A stretch of DNA of 64,000 nucleotides. It comes from Amycolatopsis sp. QT-25 (lineage in GTDB: Bacteria; Actinomycetota; Actinomycetes; Mycobacteriales; Pseudonocardiaceae). Below the pieces are notes generated by a model that was not told where the DNA came from, did no database searches, and saw only the letters and a program-made list of their open reading frames with translations. Below are positions 25,011 through 34,020 of the stretch, piece by piece (position 1 is the stretch's first letter; the number at the start of each line of letters is the position of its first letter). Position numbers and translations under genes: made by a program. The stretch is from the NCBI RefSeq assembly GCF_029369745.1, contig NZ_CP120210.1, positions 3,410,001 to 3,474,000 of the forward strand, in the 5' to 3' direction.

Positions 25011-26585
25011 ATGACCGTCACACCGCTCGCGCTCACCCGTCCGGCGTCGGTGACCGACGCGTTCCTGCGGCGGCTGGCCGCCCGAGTGCCGGGCTCGTCC
25101 GGCGCGACCTGGAAGCTCACCGAGGTCTACACCGGCGACGTGCTCGTCGAGCTGCCCCAGTCGACACCCTCGGACATCGAGCAGGCGTTCGTCACGGCGC
25201 GCGCCGCGCAGGAGAAGTGGGCCGCCACCCCGGTCAAACGGCGGCTGGAGGTGTTCAACCGGGCGCACACGCTCATCGTCGACAACGCGCCGGCCGTCGC
25301 CGACCTCATCCAGGTCGAGAGCGGAAAGAACCGGCGGATGGCGATCGAGGAGACCTGTGATCCGGCGATGGTGATGAGCCATTACCTGACGCGGGCCGCC
25401 AAACTGCTGACGCCGGCCCACCGCGGCGGACCGATCCCGTTTCTGACGACGTCGACCGAGATCCGGCGGCCCAAGGGCGTGGTCGGGATCATCGCGCCGT
25501 GGAACTTCCCATTCGCCACCGGCATCTCCGACGCCGTCCCGGCGTTGATGGCCGGAAACGCGGTGGTGCTGAAACCCGACAACAAGACCGCGCTCTCCCC
25601 GCTCTACGGCGTGGAGCTGCTGGAGCAGGCCGGACTGCCGAAGGGCTTGTTCCAGGTGGTGTGCGGTGAGGGTCCGGACGTCGGCCCCACTCTGGTCGAT
25701 CAGGCGAACTACGTGATGTTCACCGGTTCCACCGCCACCGGCCGGGTGATCGGCGAACGGGCGGGCCGCAACCTCATCGGCTGCTGTCTCGAACTCGGCG
25801 GCAAGAATCCGATGATCGTGCTCGAGGACGCCGACCTGGCCGAGGCCGTGCGGGGCGCGATCTTCGGCGCTTTCGGCAACACCGGGCAGATCTGCATGCA
25901 CATCGAGCGGATCTACCTGCCGGAGTCCCGGTACGAAGAGTTCAAGAACGCGTACGTGGCCAAGACCAAGGCGCTCGACGTCCGCGCCGCCTACGACTTC
26001 GGGCCCGACATGGGCTCCCTCGTCTCCGCCGACCACCTGAGCCGGGTCAAGGCGCACGTCGACGACGCCGTCGCGAAGGGCGCGACCGTCCTTTGTGGAG
26101 GAAAGCCGCGACCCGACCTCGGCCCGGCGTTCTTCGAACCGACGATTCTCGAAGGCGTCACGAAGGACATGCTCTGCGGCGTCACCGAAACCTTCGGACC
26201 CGTGGTGGCACTGCACGAGTACCGCACGATCGACGAGGCTGTCGCGTTCGCCAACGACACCGAGTACGGCCTCAACGCCTCCGTCTGGGGCGGTGACGTC
26301 GGCGCCGCGCGTGCCGTGGCCGCGCGGATCGAATCCGGCAACGTCAACATCAACGACATCCTCGCCACCGCGTACGCCGCGAAGGGGACACCGTCCGGCG
26401 GCGTCAAGAATTCTGGCGTCGGCGCCCGCCACGGGGACCAGGGCCTGCTCAAGTACACCGACGTGAAGAACGTGGCGGTGCTCAAGAAACAGGTCATGGG
26501 TCCCCGCGGCGGCCAGACCTACGAGAAGTACGTCGAGGGGATGCTGTCGGGGCTGAAACTCCTGCGGCGCCTGCGTATCCGCTAG
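25011..26585 (+). CDS. aldehyde dehydrogenase (succinate-semialdehyde dehydrogenase-like)
   Basis: A 524-residue NAD(P)-dependent aldehyde dehydrogenase. GIIAPWNFPFATGISDAVPA begins the cofactor half, FTGSTATGRVIGERAG is the Rossmann turn, LELGGKNPMIVLEDADL contains the general-base glutamate, and GNTGQICMHIERIYL contains the catalytic cysteine. It is somewhat long; the first about 35 residues before WKLTEVYTGDVL are an extra leader. The set of motifs resembles GabD2-type enzymes, but substrate is more safely inferred from the operon: the aldehyde made by the GMC enzyme 13 bases upstream. It ends 4 bases inside the convergent MHS transporter. Confidence 0.92.
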   Translation: MTVTPLALTRPASVTDAFLRRLAARVPGSSGATWKLTEVYTGDVLVELPQSTPSDIEQAFVTARAAQEKWAATPVKRRLEVFNRAHTLIVDNAPAVADLIQVESGKNRRMAIEETCDPAMVMSHYLTRAAKLLTPAHRGGPIPFLTTSTEIRRPKGVVGIIAPWNFPFATGISDAVPALMAGNAVVLKPDNKTALSPLYGVELLEQAGLPKGLFQVVCGEGPDVGPTLVDQANYVMFTGSTATGRVIGERAGRNLIGCCLELGGKNPMIVLEDADLAEAVRGAIFGAFGNTGQICMHIERIYLPESRYEEFKNAYVAKTKALDVRAAYDFGPDMGSLVSADHLSRVKAHVDDAVAKGATVLCGGKPRPDLGPAFFEPTILEGVTKDMLCGVTETFGPVVALHEYRTIDEAVAFANDTEYGLNASVWGGDVGAARAVAARIESGNVNINDILATAYAAKGTPSGGVKNSGVGARHGDQGLLKYTDVKNVAVLKKQVMGPRGGQTYEKYVEGMLSGLKLLRRLRIR

Positions 26586-27871
26586 ACCGTGGCCGGGGAG
26601 TCGGTGTGCTGCGGCGCGGCCAGCACACAGGCGATGCTGAGCACGCACATGCCGATCAGCAGGCCGATCGCCGGCCAGACACTGCCCGTCGCCTGGAACA
26701 ACAGGGTCGACACCAACGGCGACAAGCCGCCGAAAAGCGCGCCTGCCAGTTGGTAGGACAGCGAGATGCTGGTGTACCGCGCCCGCGGGAGGAACATCTG
26801 CGACAGGATGGCGGCGATCGGGCTGTAGGTCGCCGTCATCGCGAGGCGCATCGCCACGAACGCCGCGATGATCAGCGCCGCGTTCCTGGTCGAGAGCACC
26901 AGGAACTGCGGGGCCGCGAGCACGGCGACGCCGACCAGGCCGAACACGACCACCCGCACCCGGCCGAAGCGATCGCCGAGCCAGGCCGCGCCGAAGGTGA
27001 CGACCAGTTCGACGAACGCGGCGATGGTCAGCGCGTTGAGCACGAGCGATTCCGAGACGCCGACGGCCGGATCGGTCGCGTACGCCGTCGCGAAGGTGGT
27101 GACGAGGTAATAGCCGCCGACAGCGACCGGCAGCACGCAGATGCCCAGCAGGATCGGCCTCCAATTCGTCCGGACGGCGTACAGGACGGGGACGCCGGGT
27201 TCTTCGGCGGTTTCCTCGAAGACCGGTGACTCCTCGACCTTCAGCCGCACGACGAGGCCGACGCCGATGAGCAGCACGGACGCGAAGAACGGGATCCGCC
27301 AGCCCCACGTGGTGAGCCATTCGGTGCCGCCGATGCTCAGGAGACCGAACAGTCCGGTGGCCAGCAGCGCGCCCGCCGGGTTTCCCGCCTGGGCGAAGGC
27401 GCCGTAGAAGGTCTTCTTGCCCGGCGGCGCGTGTTCGACGGCCATGAGCACGGCGCCGCCCCACTCGCCGCCGACGGCCAGCCCTTGGACGAACCTGAGC
27501 ACCACGAGCAGAATGGGCGCCCACGTGCCGATCTGGGCGTAGCCGGGCAGGCAGCCGACGAGGAACGTCGCCGCGCCCATCATGGTCAGCGTCACCACGA
27601 GCGCGGTCTTGCGGCCGACCCGGTCACCGACGTGCCCGAACACGATGCCGCCGAGCGGCCGGGCGAAGAACCCGACCGCGTAGGTGGCGAAGGCCGCCGC
27701 GACCCCGGTCAGCCGGTCGCCGGTTTCGGGGAAGAACACGGTGCCGAAGACCAGGCTCGCCGCCGTGGCGTAGATGTAGAAGTCGTACCACTCGATCGTG
27801 GTACCGACGAAGGCCGCGAGCCCGGCCCGGCGGGCTCGGCGGAGCGACGGGGTGCCGGTCTGGACGGTCAT
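26582..27871 (-). CDS. MFS transporter, metabolite:H+ symporter (MHS) family
   Basis: A 429-residue, 12-helix inner-membrane importer. TTIEWYDFYIYATAASLVFG in helix 1 and the large glycine-rich block GFFARPLGGIVFGHVGDRVG with motif A (GRKTALVVTL) are diagnostic of the ProP/KgtP/ShiA-like MHS group, as is VQGLAVGGEWGGAVLMAVEH in helix 4. These carriers bring in organic acids, betaines or similar solutes with protons. The start ATG overlaps the amidohydrolase stop by four bases (ATGA at 27868-27871), so the two are translationally coupled. It probably imports the amidohydrolase substrate or a related compound. Its end overlaps the convergent ALDH by four bases. Confidence 0.92.
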   Translation of the reverse strand: MTVQTGTPSLRRARRAGLAAFVGTTIEWYDFYIYATAASLVFGTVFFPETGDRLTGVAAAFATYAVGFFARPLGGIVFGHVGDRVGRKTALVVTLTMMGAATFLVGCLPGYAQIGTWAPILLVVLRFVQGLAVGGEWGGAVLMAVEHAPPGKKTFYGAFAQAGNPAGALLATGLFGLLSIGGTEWLTTWGWRIPFFASVLLIGVGLVVRLKVEESPVFEETAEEPGVPVLYAVRTNWRPILLGICVLPVAVGGYYLVTTFATAYATDPAVGVSESLVLNALTIAAFVELVVTFGAAWLGDRFGRVRVVVFGLVGVAVLAAPQFLVLSTRNAALIIAAFVAMRLAMTATYSPIAAILSQMFLPRARYTSISLSYQLAGALFGGLSPLVSTLLFQATGSVWPAIGLLIGMCVLSIACVLAAPQHTDSPATV

Positions 27872-29529
27872 CGGGCCACCTCGCCGTCGATCCAGGTTTC
27901 CAGCACGCGGACACCGGCGATCCTGTCGGGATCGCAGGTGAGGGGATTCTCGCCGAGCAGCACGAAATCGGCGCGTTTGCCGGGGGTGATGGAGCCGAGG
28001 TCGCGCTCACGGCCGAGCACCCTGGCACCGGCGATCGTGTGGGCGGCGACGGCCGACCGGACGTCGATCAGCAGTTCGTCGCCGCCGAGCCGGTGACCGC
28101 GGCGGGTCGTCCTGGTCACCGCGGTCTGGATGGCTTCGAGCGGGTTCGGTTCCGCGACCGGGGCGTCCGAGCTCAGCGTGATCGGGACACCCGCCGCCTG
28201 GAACTCGCCGAGGGGGTTGAAGCGCTCGCCGGGGGTGCCCACGGCGTCCGTGACGCCTTCGCCCCAGTTGTAGTAGTGCTGTGGTTGATTGACCGGATGG
28301 ACGCCGAGCGTGGCCATTCGCCGGATCTGCTCCGGTGACGGCAGCCCGCAATGCTCGATGCGGTGACGGGCGTCGGGCCGGGGATTTCGCCGCTGCGCGT
28401 CCTCGATGGCGTCGAGCACCATGACGATCGCGTCGGGGGACTGGGCGTGGGTCGCGGTCTGGAGCCCGGCCTCGTGTGCCTTGCCGATCAGCGCGGCGTA
28501 GTCCTTCGGGTCGTGGTAGAGCTGCCCGGTGCGGCACGGGTCGCCGACGTAGCCGTCCGGGAAGTACGCGGTCCAGCCGCCGAGCGTGCCGTCGGCGTAG
28601 AACTTGATCCCCGCGAACGCGAGGCGCGGGGTGCCGAAAGCGCCGTGCAGCCCCATTTCCAAAGCCTGGTCCAGCAGATGCGACAGCAGGTACAGGTGCA
28701 CCCGGGTCTTGAGCTGCCCGGCTTCGTCCAGCCGCAGGTACAGGTCGAATTCGCGGCGCGTCACCTGGGCGTCGCCGATCGCGGTCACGCCCGCGGCGAG
28801 GAACTTCTCCTGCGCGGCGGCCAGCTGCCTCGCGTGCTCCTCCGGCTCGTCCTCGAGATGGAAGTTCGGCCCGTGCCGCCCGACCTTCACCCCGGTGACA
28901 CCGGTGAGGATGTTGCACGCCGCGTCCGAGAGCTCGCCGGTGAGCTCGCCGCGCTGGTCACGGAAGAACACCCCGCCGTCGGGATCCGGGGTGTCGCGGG
29001 TGACACCGTTGCGCCGCAACGTGAAGCCGTTGACCACGCCGCCGTGCCCACTGGCGTTCATGAGATAGACCTCGCGGTCTTCGGCGACCGCGTCGAGTTC
29101 CTCCTTGCGGGGATGCCGTTTTTCGGCGAGGTTGCGGTGTTCGTAGCCGTAACCGCGGACGGGCTTGCCCGACGGGGTGTTTTCGGCCGCTTCGCGCAGC
29201 AGCGCGACGATCTCGGAAATGGTCGACGCGCGCTCGGGGCCGCAGTCCACCCAGGTCATCATCTGCCCGTACATCAGGGGATGCGCGTGCGGGTCGATGA
29301 AACCCGGAAGGAGCGTTCCCGGCAGCCGTCGCACTTCCGGCTCCGGACGGCCGAGGCTCGCGGCGCGGGCCCGGCACTCGTTCACGGAGCCGACCGCGGC
29401 GATCTCCTCGCCGAACACGAGCACCGCTTCGGCGCCTTCGGTGGCGTCGTCGACGGTCACCAGCTCATCCGGAAGCAGGATCGTCGCTCTCGCGTCGAGG
29501 ACTGAACGATCGAGGGGCAACAGACGCAT
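27868..29529 (-). CDS. metal-dependent amidohydrolase, YtcJ-like (Amidohydro_3)
   Basis: 553 residues from ATG 29529 with CTGGAG ribosome site. The fold starts with a beta-sandwich strand set (about 12-70), then the barrel with metal motif GFIDPHAHP (His81, His83), a conserved KFYADGTLGGWTAYF lysine loop (about residue 290), HAQSPDAIVMV and HRIEHCGL for the later histidines, and SSDAPVAEPNPL with the last metal aspartate. The C-terminal GSITPGKRADFVLL is usual. Family members hydrolyse N-substituted formamides and other amides or ring C-N bonds; substrate is unknown. It shares an ATGA overlap with the MHS importer and diverges from an Lrp regulator that likely controls both. Confidence 0.92.
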   Translation of the reverse strand: MRLLPLDRSVLDARATILLPDELVTVDDATEGAEAVLVFGEEIAAVGSVNECRARAASLGRPEPEVRRLPGTLLPGFIDPHAHPLMYGQMMTWVDCGPERASTISEIVALLREAAENTPSGKPVRGYGYEHRNLAEKRHPRKEELDAVAEDREVYLMNASGHGGVVNGFTLRRNGVTRDTPDPDGGVFFRDQRGELTGELSDAACNILTGVTGVKVGRHGPNFHLEDEPEEHARQLAAAQEKFLAAGVTAIGDAQVTRREFDLYLRLDEAGQLKTRVHLYLLSHLLDQALEMGLHGAFGTPRLAFAGIKFYADGTLGGWTAYFPDGYVGDPCRTGQLYHDPKDYAALIGKAHEAGLQTATHAQSPDAIVMVLDAIEDAQRRNPRPDARHRIEHCGLPSPEQIRRMATLGVHPVNQPQHYYNWGEGVTDAVGTPGERFNPLGEFQAAGVPITLSSDAPVAEPNPLEAIQTAVTRTTRRGHRLGGDELLIDVRSAVAAHTIAGARVLGRERDLGSITPGKRADFVLLGENPLTCDPDRIAGVRVLETWIDGEVAR

Positions 29530-29739
29530 CGCGCGGACTCCAGGGGTTCGTCGGTGAAGTGGGGCGAAGGTAAGCGACGAAAACCTCGAACGCAATCAGA
29601 TCGGTCGTGCACGGACGGTGTTCACGATCGATACGTCGGTGATGGGGTGCAGAACGTGCAATCCTTGTCGTCCGTAAGCGGTTTTTGTCGATGATATGGT
29701 GCTGCGGCTCGGCGGAAATTCAGCAGAGGAGAAATCGTC

Positions 29740-30645
29740 GTGGACGACGCGTTGATCGCGGCTTTGCGCGCGGACGGCCGGATGAGCGTGGCCGAGCTGG
29801 CCCATCGCGTCGGTGCGTCGCGGTCGGCCGTGTCGGCGCGGCTGGAGCAGCTGAAGGCAGACGGTTCACTCAGCGTCGTCGCGGCGGTCCATCCCGAGTT
29901 CCTCGGCCTGACCGCGTACGCGCATCTGGCGATCCGTACGTCCGGCCGGTCGCAGGCGACGACGGACGCCATCGCGGCGCTGCCGGCCGCGGCGTTCGTC
30001 TCCGCGGTGAGCGGGGAGTACCAGACCGTCGCCGAGCTGCGGCTGCCTGATCCCTCGGAGCTCTACCGCACGGTGGCGGACATCCGGGGCCTGCCGGAGG
30101 TGGAACAGGTCAACACGCTCGTCTACGTGGACGTGGTCAAGGGCCTGTTCATGCCCGGCCGTCCATTGCCGCCCTGGTTGCGGCTCGACGACCGCGACCT
30201 CGCGATCCTGCTGCGGTTGCAGGCCGATGGGCGAGAAAGCTACGCGCGCATCGCCGAACACGTCGGGCTGTCACCGTCGGCCACGCGCACCCGGGTGCGC
30301 TTCCTCGTGGAACACGACGTCATGCGGATCGCGCCGGTGCTCAGCCGCGCCCGGCCGGACGCCGGTCTGGTCTGCGGGCTCGGCCTGAACGTGCGTGGCG
30401 CCGGGGAGTCCGTGACGGCGGCGCTCGCCGCACGCGACGACACCGAATTCCTCGCCAGGACCATCGGCCGGTTCGACGTCGTCGCCACCATCGCGGCGCA
30501 GTCCGCCCGCGACCTCGACCGGGCGCTGGAGGAGATCAGCGGCAGACCCGACGTCGTGTCCGCGGAGACGTGGGTCCACCTGCGCATTGCCAAGGAACGC
30601 TACGAGTGGCCGCTGCCGACGGCGGAAGAACTCGCGCGGCGTTAG
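29740..30645 (+). CDS. Lrp/AsnC-family regulator with two DNA-binding modules
   Basis: 301 residues from GTG 29740 with AGAGGAG ribosome site. Unusual length: two copies of the AsnC-type unit. The first HTH (about 2-48; DDALIAALRADGRMSVAELA, VGASRSAVSARLEQL) is followed by a ligand-binding RAM domain. The second HTH (about 148-195; LDDRDLAILLRLQADGRESY, HVGLSPSATRTRVRFL) is followed by a second RAM-like domain. Such tandem proteins occur in actinobacteria and bind as pseudo-dimers. The divergent amidohydrolase-MHS operon (210-base gap) is the likely target, with the substrate or an amino acid as effector. It probably also represses itself. Confidence 0.9.
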   Translation: MDDALIAALRADGRMSVAELAHRVGASRSAVSARLEQLKADGSLSVVAAVHPEFLGLTAYAHLAIRTSGRSQATTDAIAALPAAAFVSAVSGEYQTVAELRLPDPSELYRTVADIRGLPEVEQVNTLVYVDVVKGLFMPGRPLPPWLRLDDRDLAILLRLQADGRESYARIAEHVGLSPSATRTRVRFLVEHDVMRIAPVLSRARPDAGLVCGLGLNVRGAGESVTAALAARDDTEFLARTIGRFDVVATIAAQSARDLDRALEEISGRPDVVSAETWVHLRIAKERYEWPLPTAEELARR

Positions 30646-31089
30646 TCGTCGTCCCGCAAGGCTTTCGGATTTCGGTCTTGAGCACCTTGCCGATGTGAAA
30701 CTGTCCCACGACGACCTCGCCGCGTTCGCCGGGCGGCAGCAATCCACCCCTCTCGGACATGATCGCGACCTGGTGCCGTCGGCATCTACGACTACGGTCC
30801 GATGAAAAGGCAAAGTGCGCCGGCGCTCAAGTGCTTCACCGGCATCCTGCTACGCGTCATCAGGCGCCAAAACCGGTCTACAGAATAGCCGCGACGTCCG
30901 GAACGCTCTTGTCGCATCACGCGAACTGGCGATGTCTTCAGTGGGGCGCCGCGGGGCAAGGGCGGAAGCGAGCTTGCTCTGCCGGGAACGTTTCATTCTT
31001 GCTCGGCCTTTATGCCTCTCGATGGCGTGGAGTGCTGTGCCAGACCACCCGGAAGAGGTAAATCTGCGGATTCGCGGTCACATAAAATT
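30646..31089. other. intergenic stretch with a possible ligase-tail relic
   Basis: About 440 bases. A minus-strand frame at 30660-30760 ends with GERGEVVVGQFHIGKVLKTE, reminiscent of the last residues of acyl-CoA synthetases (where a GK(V/L)LK lysine is catalytic), but only about 30 residues are seen, so the match is weak. The remainder shows no gene. AT content rises toward 31090, at the promoter of the next gene. Confidence 0.3.
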
Positions 31090-31105
31090 ACGAACACTTG
31101 TTCGA
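31090..31105. promoter_or_regulatory. LexA (SOS) box upstream of the DUF222/HNH gene
   Basis: CGAAC (31091-31095), four bases, GTTCG (31100-31104) followed by A. This fits the actinobacterial LexA consensus TCGAAC-N4-GTTCGA with one mismatch at the first base. A -10 element TATTAT lies at 31117-31122, six bases before the GTG start at 31129, so the box overlaps the -35 region. Damage induction is inferred from the motif and from known SOS control of mycobacterial 13E12-repeat genes. Confidence 0.6.
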
Positions 31106-31128
31106 TTGATTTGGGGTATTATCGAGGG

Positions 31129-32382
31129 GTGTCCGAGACCGTTCTTCCCGAGTTGCCGCAGGAGTTGTGGCGTGCCGGCAAGCTGGAGCTTGCTCGTGGT
31201 GTGCAGCAGTCTTTGCGGGTGATTCGGATGGCTACCGCTGGGTTGGGGCGGTATTTGGCGGAGATCGAGTCTCGGGGTGTCAAAGACTTGTACGGGTATG
31301 GCTGCACGGCCAGGTGGTTCGCTGATGTGGCTGGGTTGTCGGTGGGTGAGGCTAGGCCGGTGGTGAACCGGGCGATCGCGTTGCACCCGACCCGTACTTT
31401 GGATGGCAGTGAGGTTCCCGCTGTCGCACCGGCTACTGCTGCGGTGGCTGCGGAGGGGTTGGTCGGGGATGAGCGGATCGAGCAGATCCTGGACATCTTG
31501 AAGAAGCTCCCGGCCGAAACCTCCACTGAGGATCGGGCGAGTGCGGAGAAAATCCTTGCCGACCTTGCCCGTGACGCGGGTCCGCGGCAGCTCGTGGACG
31601 CCGCGGCGAAACTGCTCGCGTGGCTCGACCCGGACGGGAACGAGCCGAAGGATCCCGAACCTGCTCAGCCGCGCCGGGAAATCACGCTCGAACGCCGGAA
31701 AGACGGGTTCTGGAAGCTGACTGGCTTGCTTGATGACGAGACCGGTGCCCGCACCGCCGCTGCTCTTGAGGCGTATGCGGCGCCGCGGCCGGTGGACGAG
31801 TTCGGGCAGGCGGATCTGCGCATAAAGTGCGAGCGCATGGGCGACGCCTGGGTCGACATCCTCGACCTCGCGATCGCCTGCCCCGACCAGCCCGGCACCA
31901 GCGGGTATCGCACCCTGGTGCACGTCACCATCGGACTCGACGAGCTCAAGACCGGTCTCGGGACCGCGTGCCTGGACTTCATCGGGACCATGACCGCCCG
32001 CGACGCCCGCCTCGCCGCCTGCGACTGCCTGATGCTGCCGGTCGTCATGAGTGTGGCCGGGGAGCCGCTGGACGTAGGGCGGCTCAGGCGATTCGTCACA
32101 CCTGGCCAACGCCGCGCCTTAAACCTCCGCGACGGCGGCTGTGCCTTCCCCGGATGCCACCGCAAGCCCAAGAATTGTCATGCTCACCACATTCACCACT
32201 GGGCAGATGGCGGTCCCACGGATCTCCGGAATCTGGTACTGCTGTGCGGTTTTCATCACCGGCTGATCCACCACGGTGACTGGCAAGTCCGCATGGCCGC
32301 CGACGGGCTACCGGAGTTCATCCCGCCGCAGTATCTGGATCCGTTACGACGATCCCGCCGCAACACCCTCCACCACGTCTGA
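31129..32382 (+). CDS. DUF222 / HNH endonuclease (13E12-repeat family)
   Basis: 417 residues from GTG 31129, probably leaderless because TATTAT ends six bases upstream. The N-terminal DUF222 domain (about 1-300) begins ELWRAGKLELARGVQQSL and contains CTARWFADVAGLSVGEARP and AKLLAWLDPDG. The C-terminal HNH domain (about 345-400) has DGGCAFPGCHRKPKNCHAHH, IHHWADGGPTDLRNLVLLCG and FHHRLIHH, with the zinc cysteines, metal histidines and the central N. This is the 13E12-repeat type multiplied in mycobacterial and other actinobacterial genomes. It is presumed to nick or cut DNA; targets are not known. The LexA box suggests expression after DNA damage. Confidence 0.9.
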   Translation: MSETVLPELPQELWRAGKLELARGVQQSLRVIRMATAGLGRYLAEIESRGVKDLYGYGCTARWFADVAGLSVGEARPVVNRAIALHPTRTLDGSEVPAVAPATAAVAAEGLVGDERIEQILDILKKLPAETSTEDRASAEKILADLARDAGPRQLVDAAAKLLAWLDPDGNEPKDPEPAQPRREITLERRKDGFWKLTGLLDDETGARTAAALEAYAAPRPVDEFGQADLRIKCERMGDAWVDILDLAIACPDQPGTSGYRTLVHVTIGLDELKTGLGTACLDFIGTMTARDARLAACDCLMLPVVMSVAGEPLDVGRLRRFVTPGQRRALNLRDGGCAFPGCHRKPKNCHAHHIHHWADGGPTDLRNLVLLCGFHHRLIHHGDWQVRMAADGLPEFIPPQYLDPLRRSRRNTLHHV

Positions 32383-32693
32383 CCCCGAAGAGCCCGCCAG
32401 CCACACCGGCGACGGGCCCTTCGGCATGCCCCCAGGTAAGTCGCTCTCTCGCCAACGGTGCTGAGGCCGTGTCCGGTAAGTCATGTTCGCGGTCTTCGCG
32501 CCTTGGCGGCACGGGCGGATGCGGCCGAGCACGGATCCGGCACGAGGCCGATCGGCCGGCACCGTCAGGAACCACCTGGATCACGAAGCCCATCGAACAG
32601 AATGAACCCGACCTCCATCCCCTCCCCTTCCAGAAGCGGTCCGATGTTCCAGTGAGCCTTCCACCCTCACTCCGAACGGGTTGGGAGGAGTGC
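32383..32693. other. intergenic stretch, nothing recognised
   Basis: About 310 bases between the HNH gene and the acetyltransferase relic that face each other. No gene, repeat or clear terminator was seen. Confidence 0.35.
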
Positions 32694-33237
32694 TCATGGC
32701 GTTCCCGGACAATGCTCTGAGCGGAGCAGACCGTAGACGAGCACATCGACATACTCGCCGTGTTGGAAGGACCTGCCGTGCATGACACCTTCCCGGCGGA
32801 ACCCCAGGCGTTCGAGGGCTTTCTGCTCGCCGAGGTTACCGCCATTGGTGAGGGCTTCGATTCTGTTCGCAGTCGTGCGGCCGAACAGGTAGTCCACGAG
32901 CAGCCTCTGCGCCACCGTGCCCACCCCCTGTCCACGATGCTCGGGTAGCACTCCCACGCCGATCTCGTAGGTGACACCCGAGGGGAAGCCGCGGGGGCTT
33001 CCAGGTCGCGATGCCGATAACCGTGTCGTCGGCCCGCGCGATCGCAACCGCCGCGGACTCGGCGGAGATGTACCCGTCGATCTCCCATCGCTTGCGGCGT
33101 GCCCTCGGATCACCGAATCCGGGCCACTCGAACTCGCCGAGCGCATCGGGATCCGTGCAGAGGCGGTCGAGAAAGGCGAGGTCGGCCTCGGTGAACGCCC
33201 TCAAGCGGACTTCGTCTGGGCGGTTCGCTGGAGTCAT
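32694..33237 (-). pseudogene. GNAT acetyltransferase with a single frameshift
   Basis: The first frame starts at ATG 33237 (MTPANRPDEVRLRAFTEADL) and runs through EWPGFGDPRARRKRWEIDGY and ADDTVIGIATWKPPR. A one-base shift at about 32985-32995, in a C/G-rich stretch, is needed to continue with GVTYEIGVGVLPEHRGQGVG, TVAQRLLVDYLF, NLGEQKALERLGFRREGVMH and LVYGLLRSEH. The second part holds the acetyl-CoA binding motif A (PEHRGQGVG) of the RimJ/RimL-like branch. Joined, the protein is about 180 residues and complete. Either the gene is recently broken or the base count in the run is wrong. Substrate not inferable. Confidence 0.8.
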
Positions 33238-33400
33238 GAAGGCCAGTATCACGCCCGGAACATCATCCGTCAGGCAGTGAGCACTTCCCGACCTTGTGGT
33301 GACAGGCTGGGGTTCGTCGGTCCCCAGGCGCTGAATGTGGCGAAGCACCCGATAGAGGAGTTCACGACCAAGATCACTCGCTCGACCAGGAGCTTTCGCC

Positions 33401-33582
33401 ATGCTTGTCTCCCCATCCGCGATCGACCTGTCCGGTTCGCACCTGCGGTTCCTCGCCGGGCACCTGCAACGGCGTCGCCGCGAACGAGGCACTCGGTGGC
33501 GCAGGCTACCGGTGCACCGCCAGGCACTGCTCGTGCTCGCGCACCCGCGCTGCGGGGATACCTACGCACGCCTCGCCGCCAA
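33401..33582 (+). mobile_element. IS5-family transposase N-terminal fragment
   Basis: ATG 33401 opens MLVSPSAIDLSGSHLRFLAG, then HRQALLVLAHPRCGDTYARL and AANFG. This is the N-terminal helix-turn-helix part of the IS5-type transposase group that reads 'TWR.L....QALLVLAHLR.GDT..RLA.GFG'. It ends at about 33582, where the epoxide hydrolase remnant begins in another frame. About 60 residues remain; the catalytic core is gone. No inverted repeats were identified. Confidence 0.65.
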
Positions 33583-33935
33583 TTTCGGGAGAACAAGCGG
33601 CCGCACCACCGGTTCCGGCTCGGCGGCCTGGACCTCGCGTTCTGGCACGTCCGTTCGCCCGAGCGCGCGGCGCTTCCGCTGATCCTGACCCCACGGCCGG
33701 CCGGGCTCGATTGTCGAGTTCGAGAAGGTGATCGGGCCGCTCAGCCGGTGACCGTCCCCACCGCAGTCTCGCTGTTCCCCGCCGATCCCTGGCTCACCGC
33801 GCGACGCTGGGCGGAGCGGCGCTACCGCGACTCGCGTCAGTGGAACGCGGCGGCCACTTCCCAGGGCTGAAGCAATTGAAGCTGCTGGTTTCGGAAATCA
33901 GGGACGCGTTCCGCAACGTCCGGCAAAACGGTTAA
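33583..33935 (+). pseudogene. epoxide hydrolase remnant with internal deletion
   Basis: Pieces of one alpha/beta-hydrolase epoxide hydrolase (EHN type) appear in order but in different frames: HRFRLGGLDLAFWHVRSPER and ALPLILT (33600-33700), then IVEFEKVIGPLS (33705-33750), then VTVPTAVSLFPADPW with TARRWAERRYRDSRQW (33750-33842), then ERGGHFPGLKQLKLLVSEIR and DAFRNVRQNG (33840-33935). In intact enzymes about 200 residues, including the nucleophile and lid, lie between GPLS and VTVP. All of that is deleted and two shifts break the rest. The left end abuts an IS5 fragment, which is the likely cause. Confidence 0.6.
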
Positions 33936-34020
33936 AAGCGCCAGACCTTCGAAGGGATACGGCGGGAGCCGGCGCTCCTATCGTCGGGTGGCGAACCGGA
34001 ATCCCGTTGAGGAGCGCCTG

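Noticed and set aside
23306..25120. A 604-codon minus-strand frame over the GMC and ALDH genes
   Set aside because: It is the antisense shadow of two strongly supported genes and has a low-complexity Arg/Gly/Val composition.
24951..27524. An 857-codon minus-strand frame
   Set aside because: It overlaps the ALDH and MHS genes in wrong frames and has no domain resemblance.
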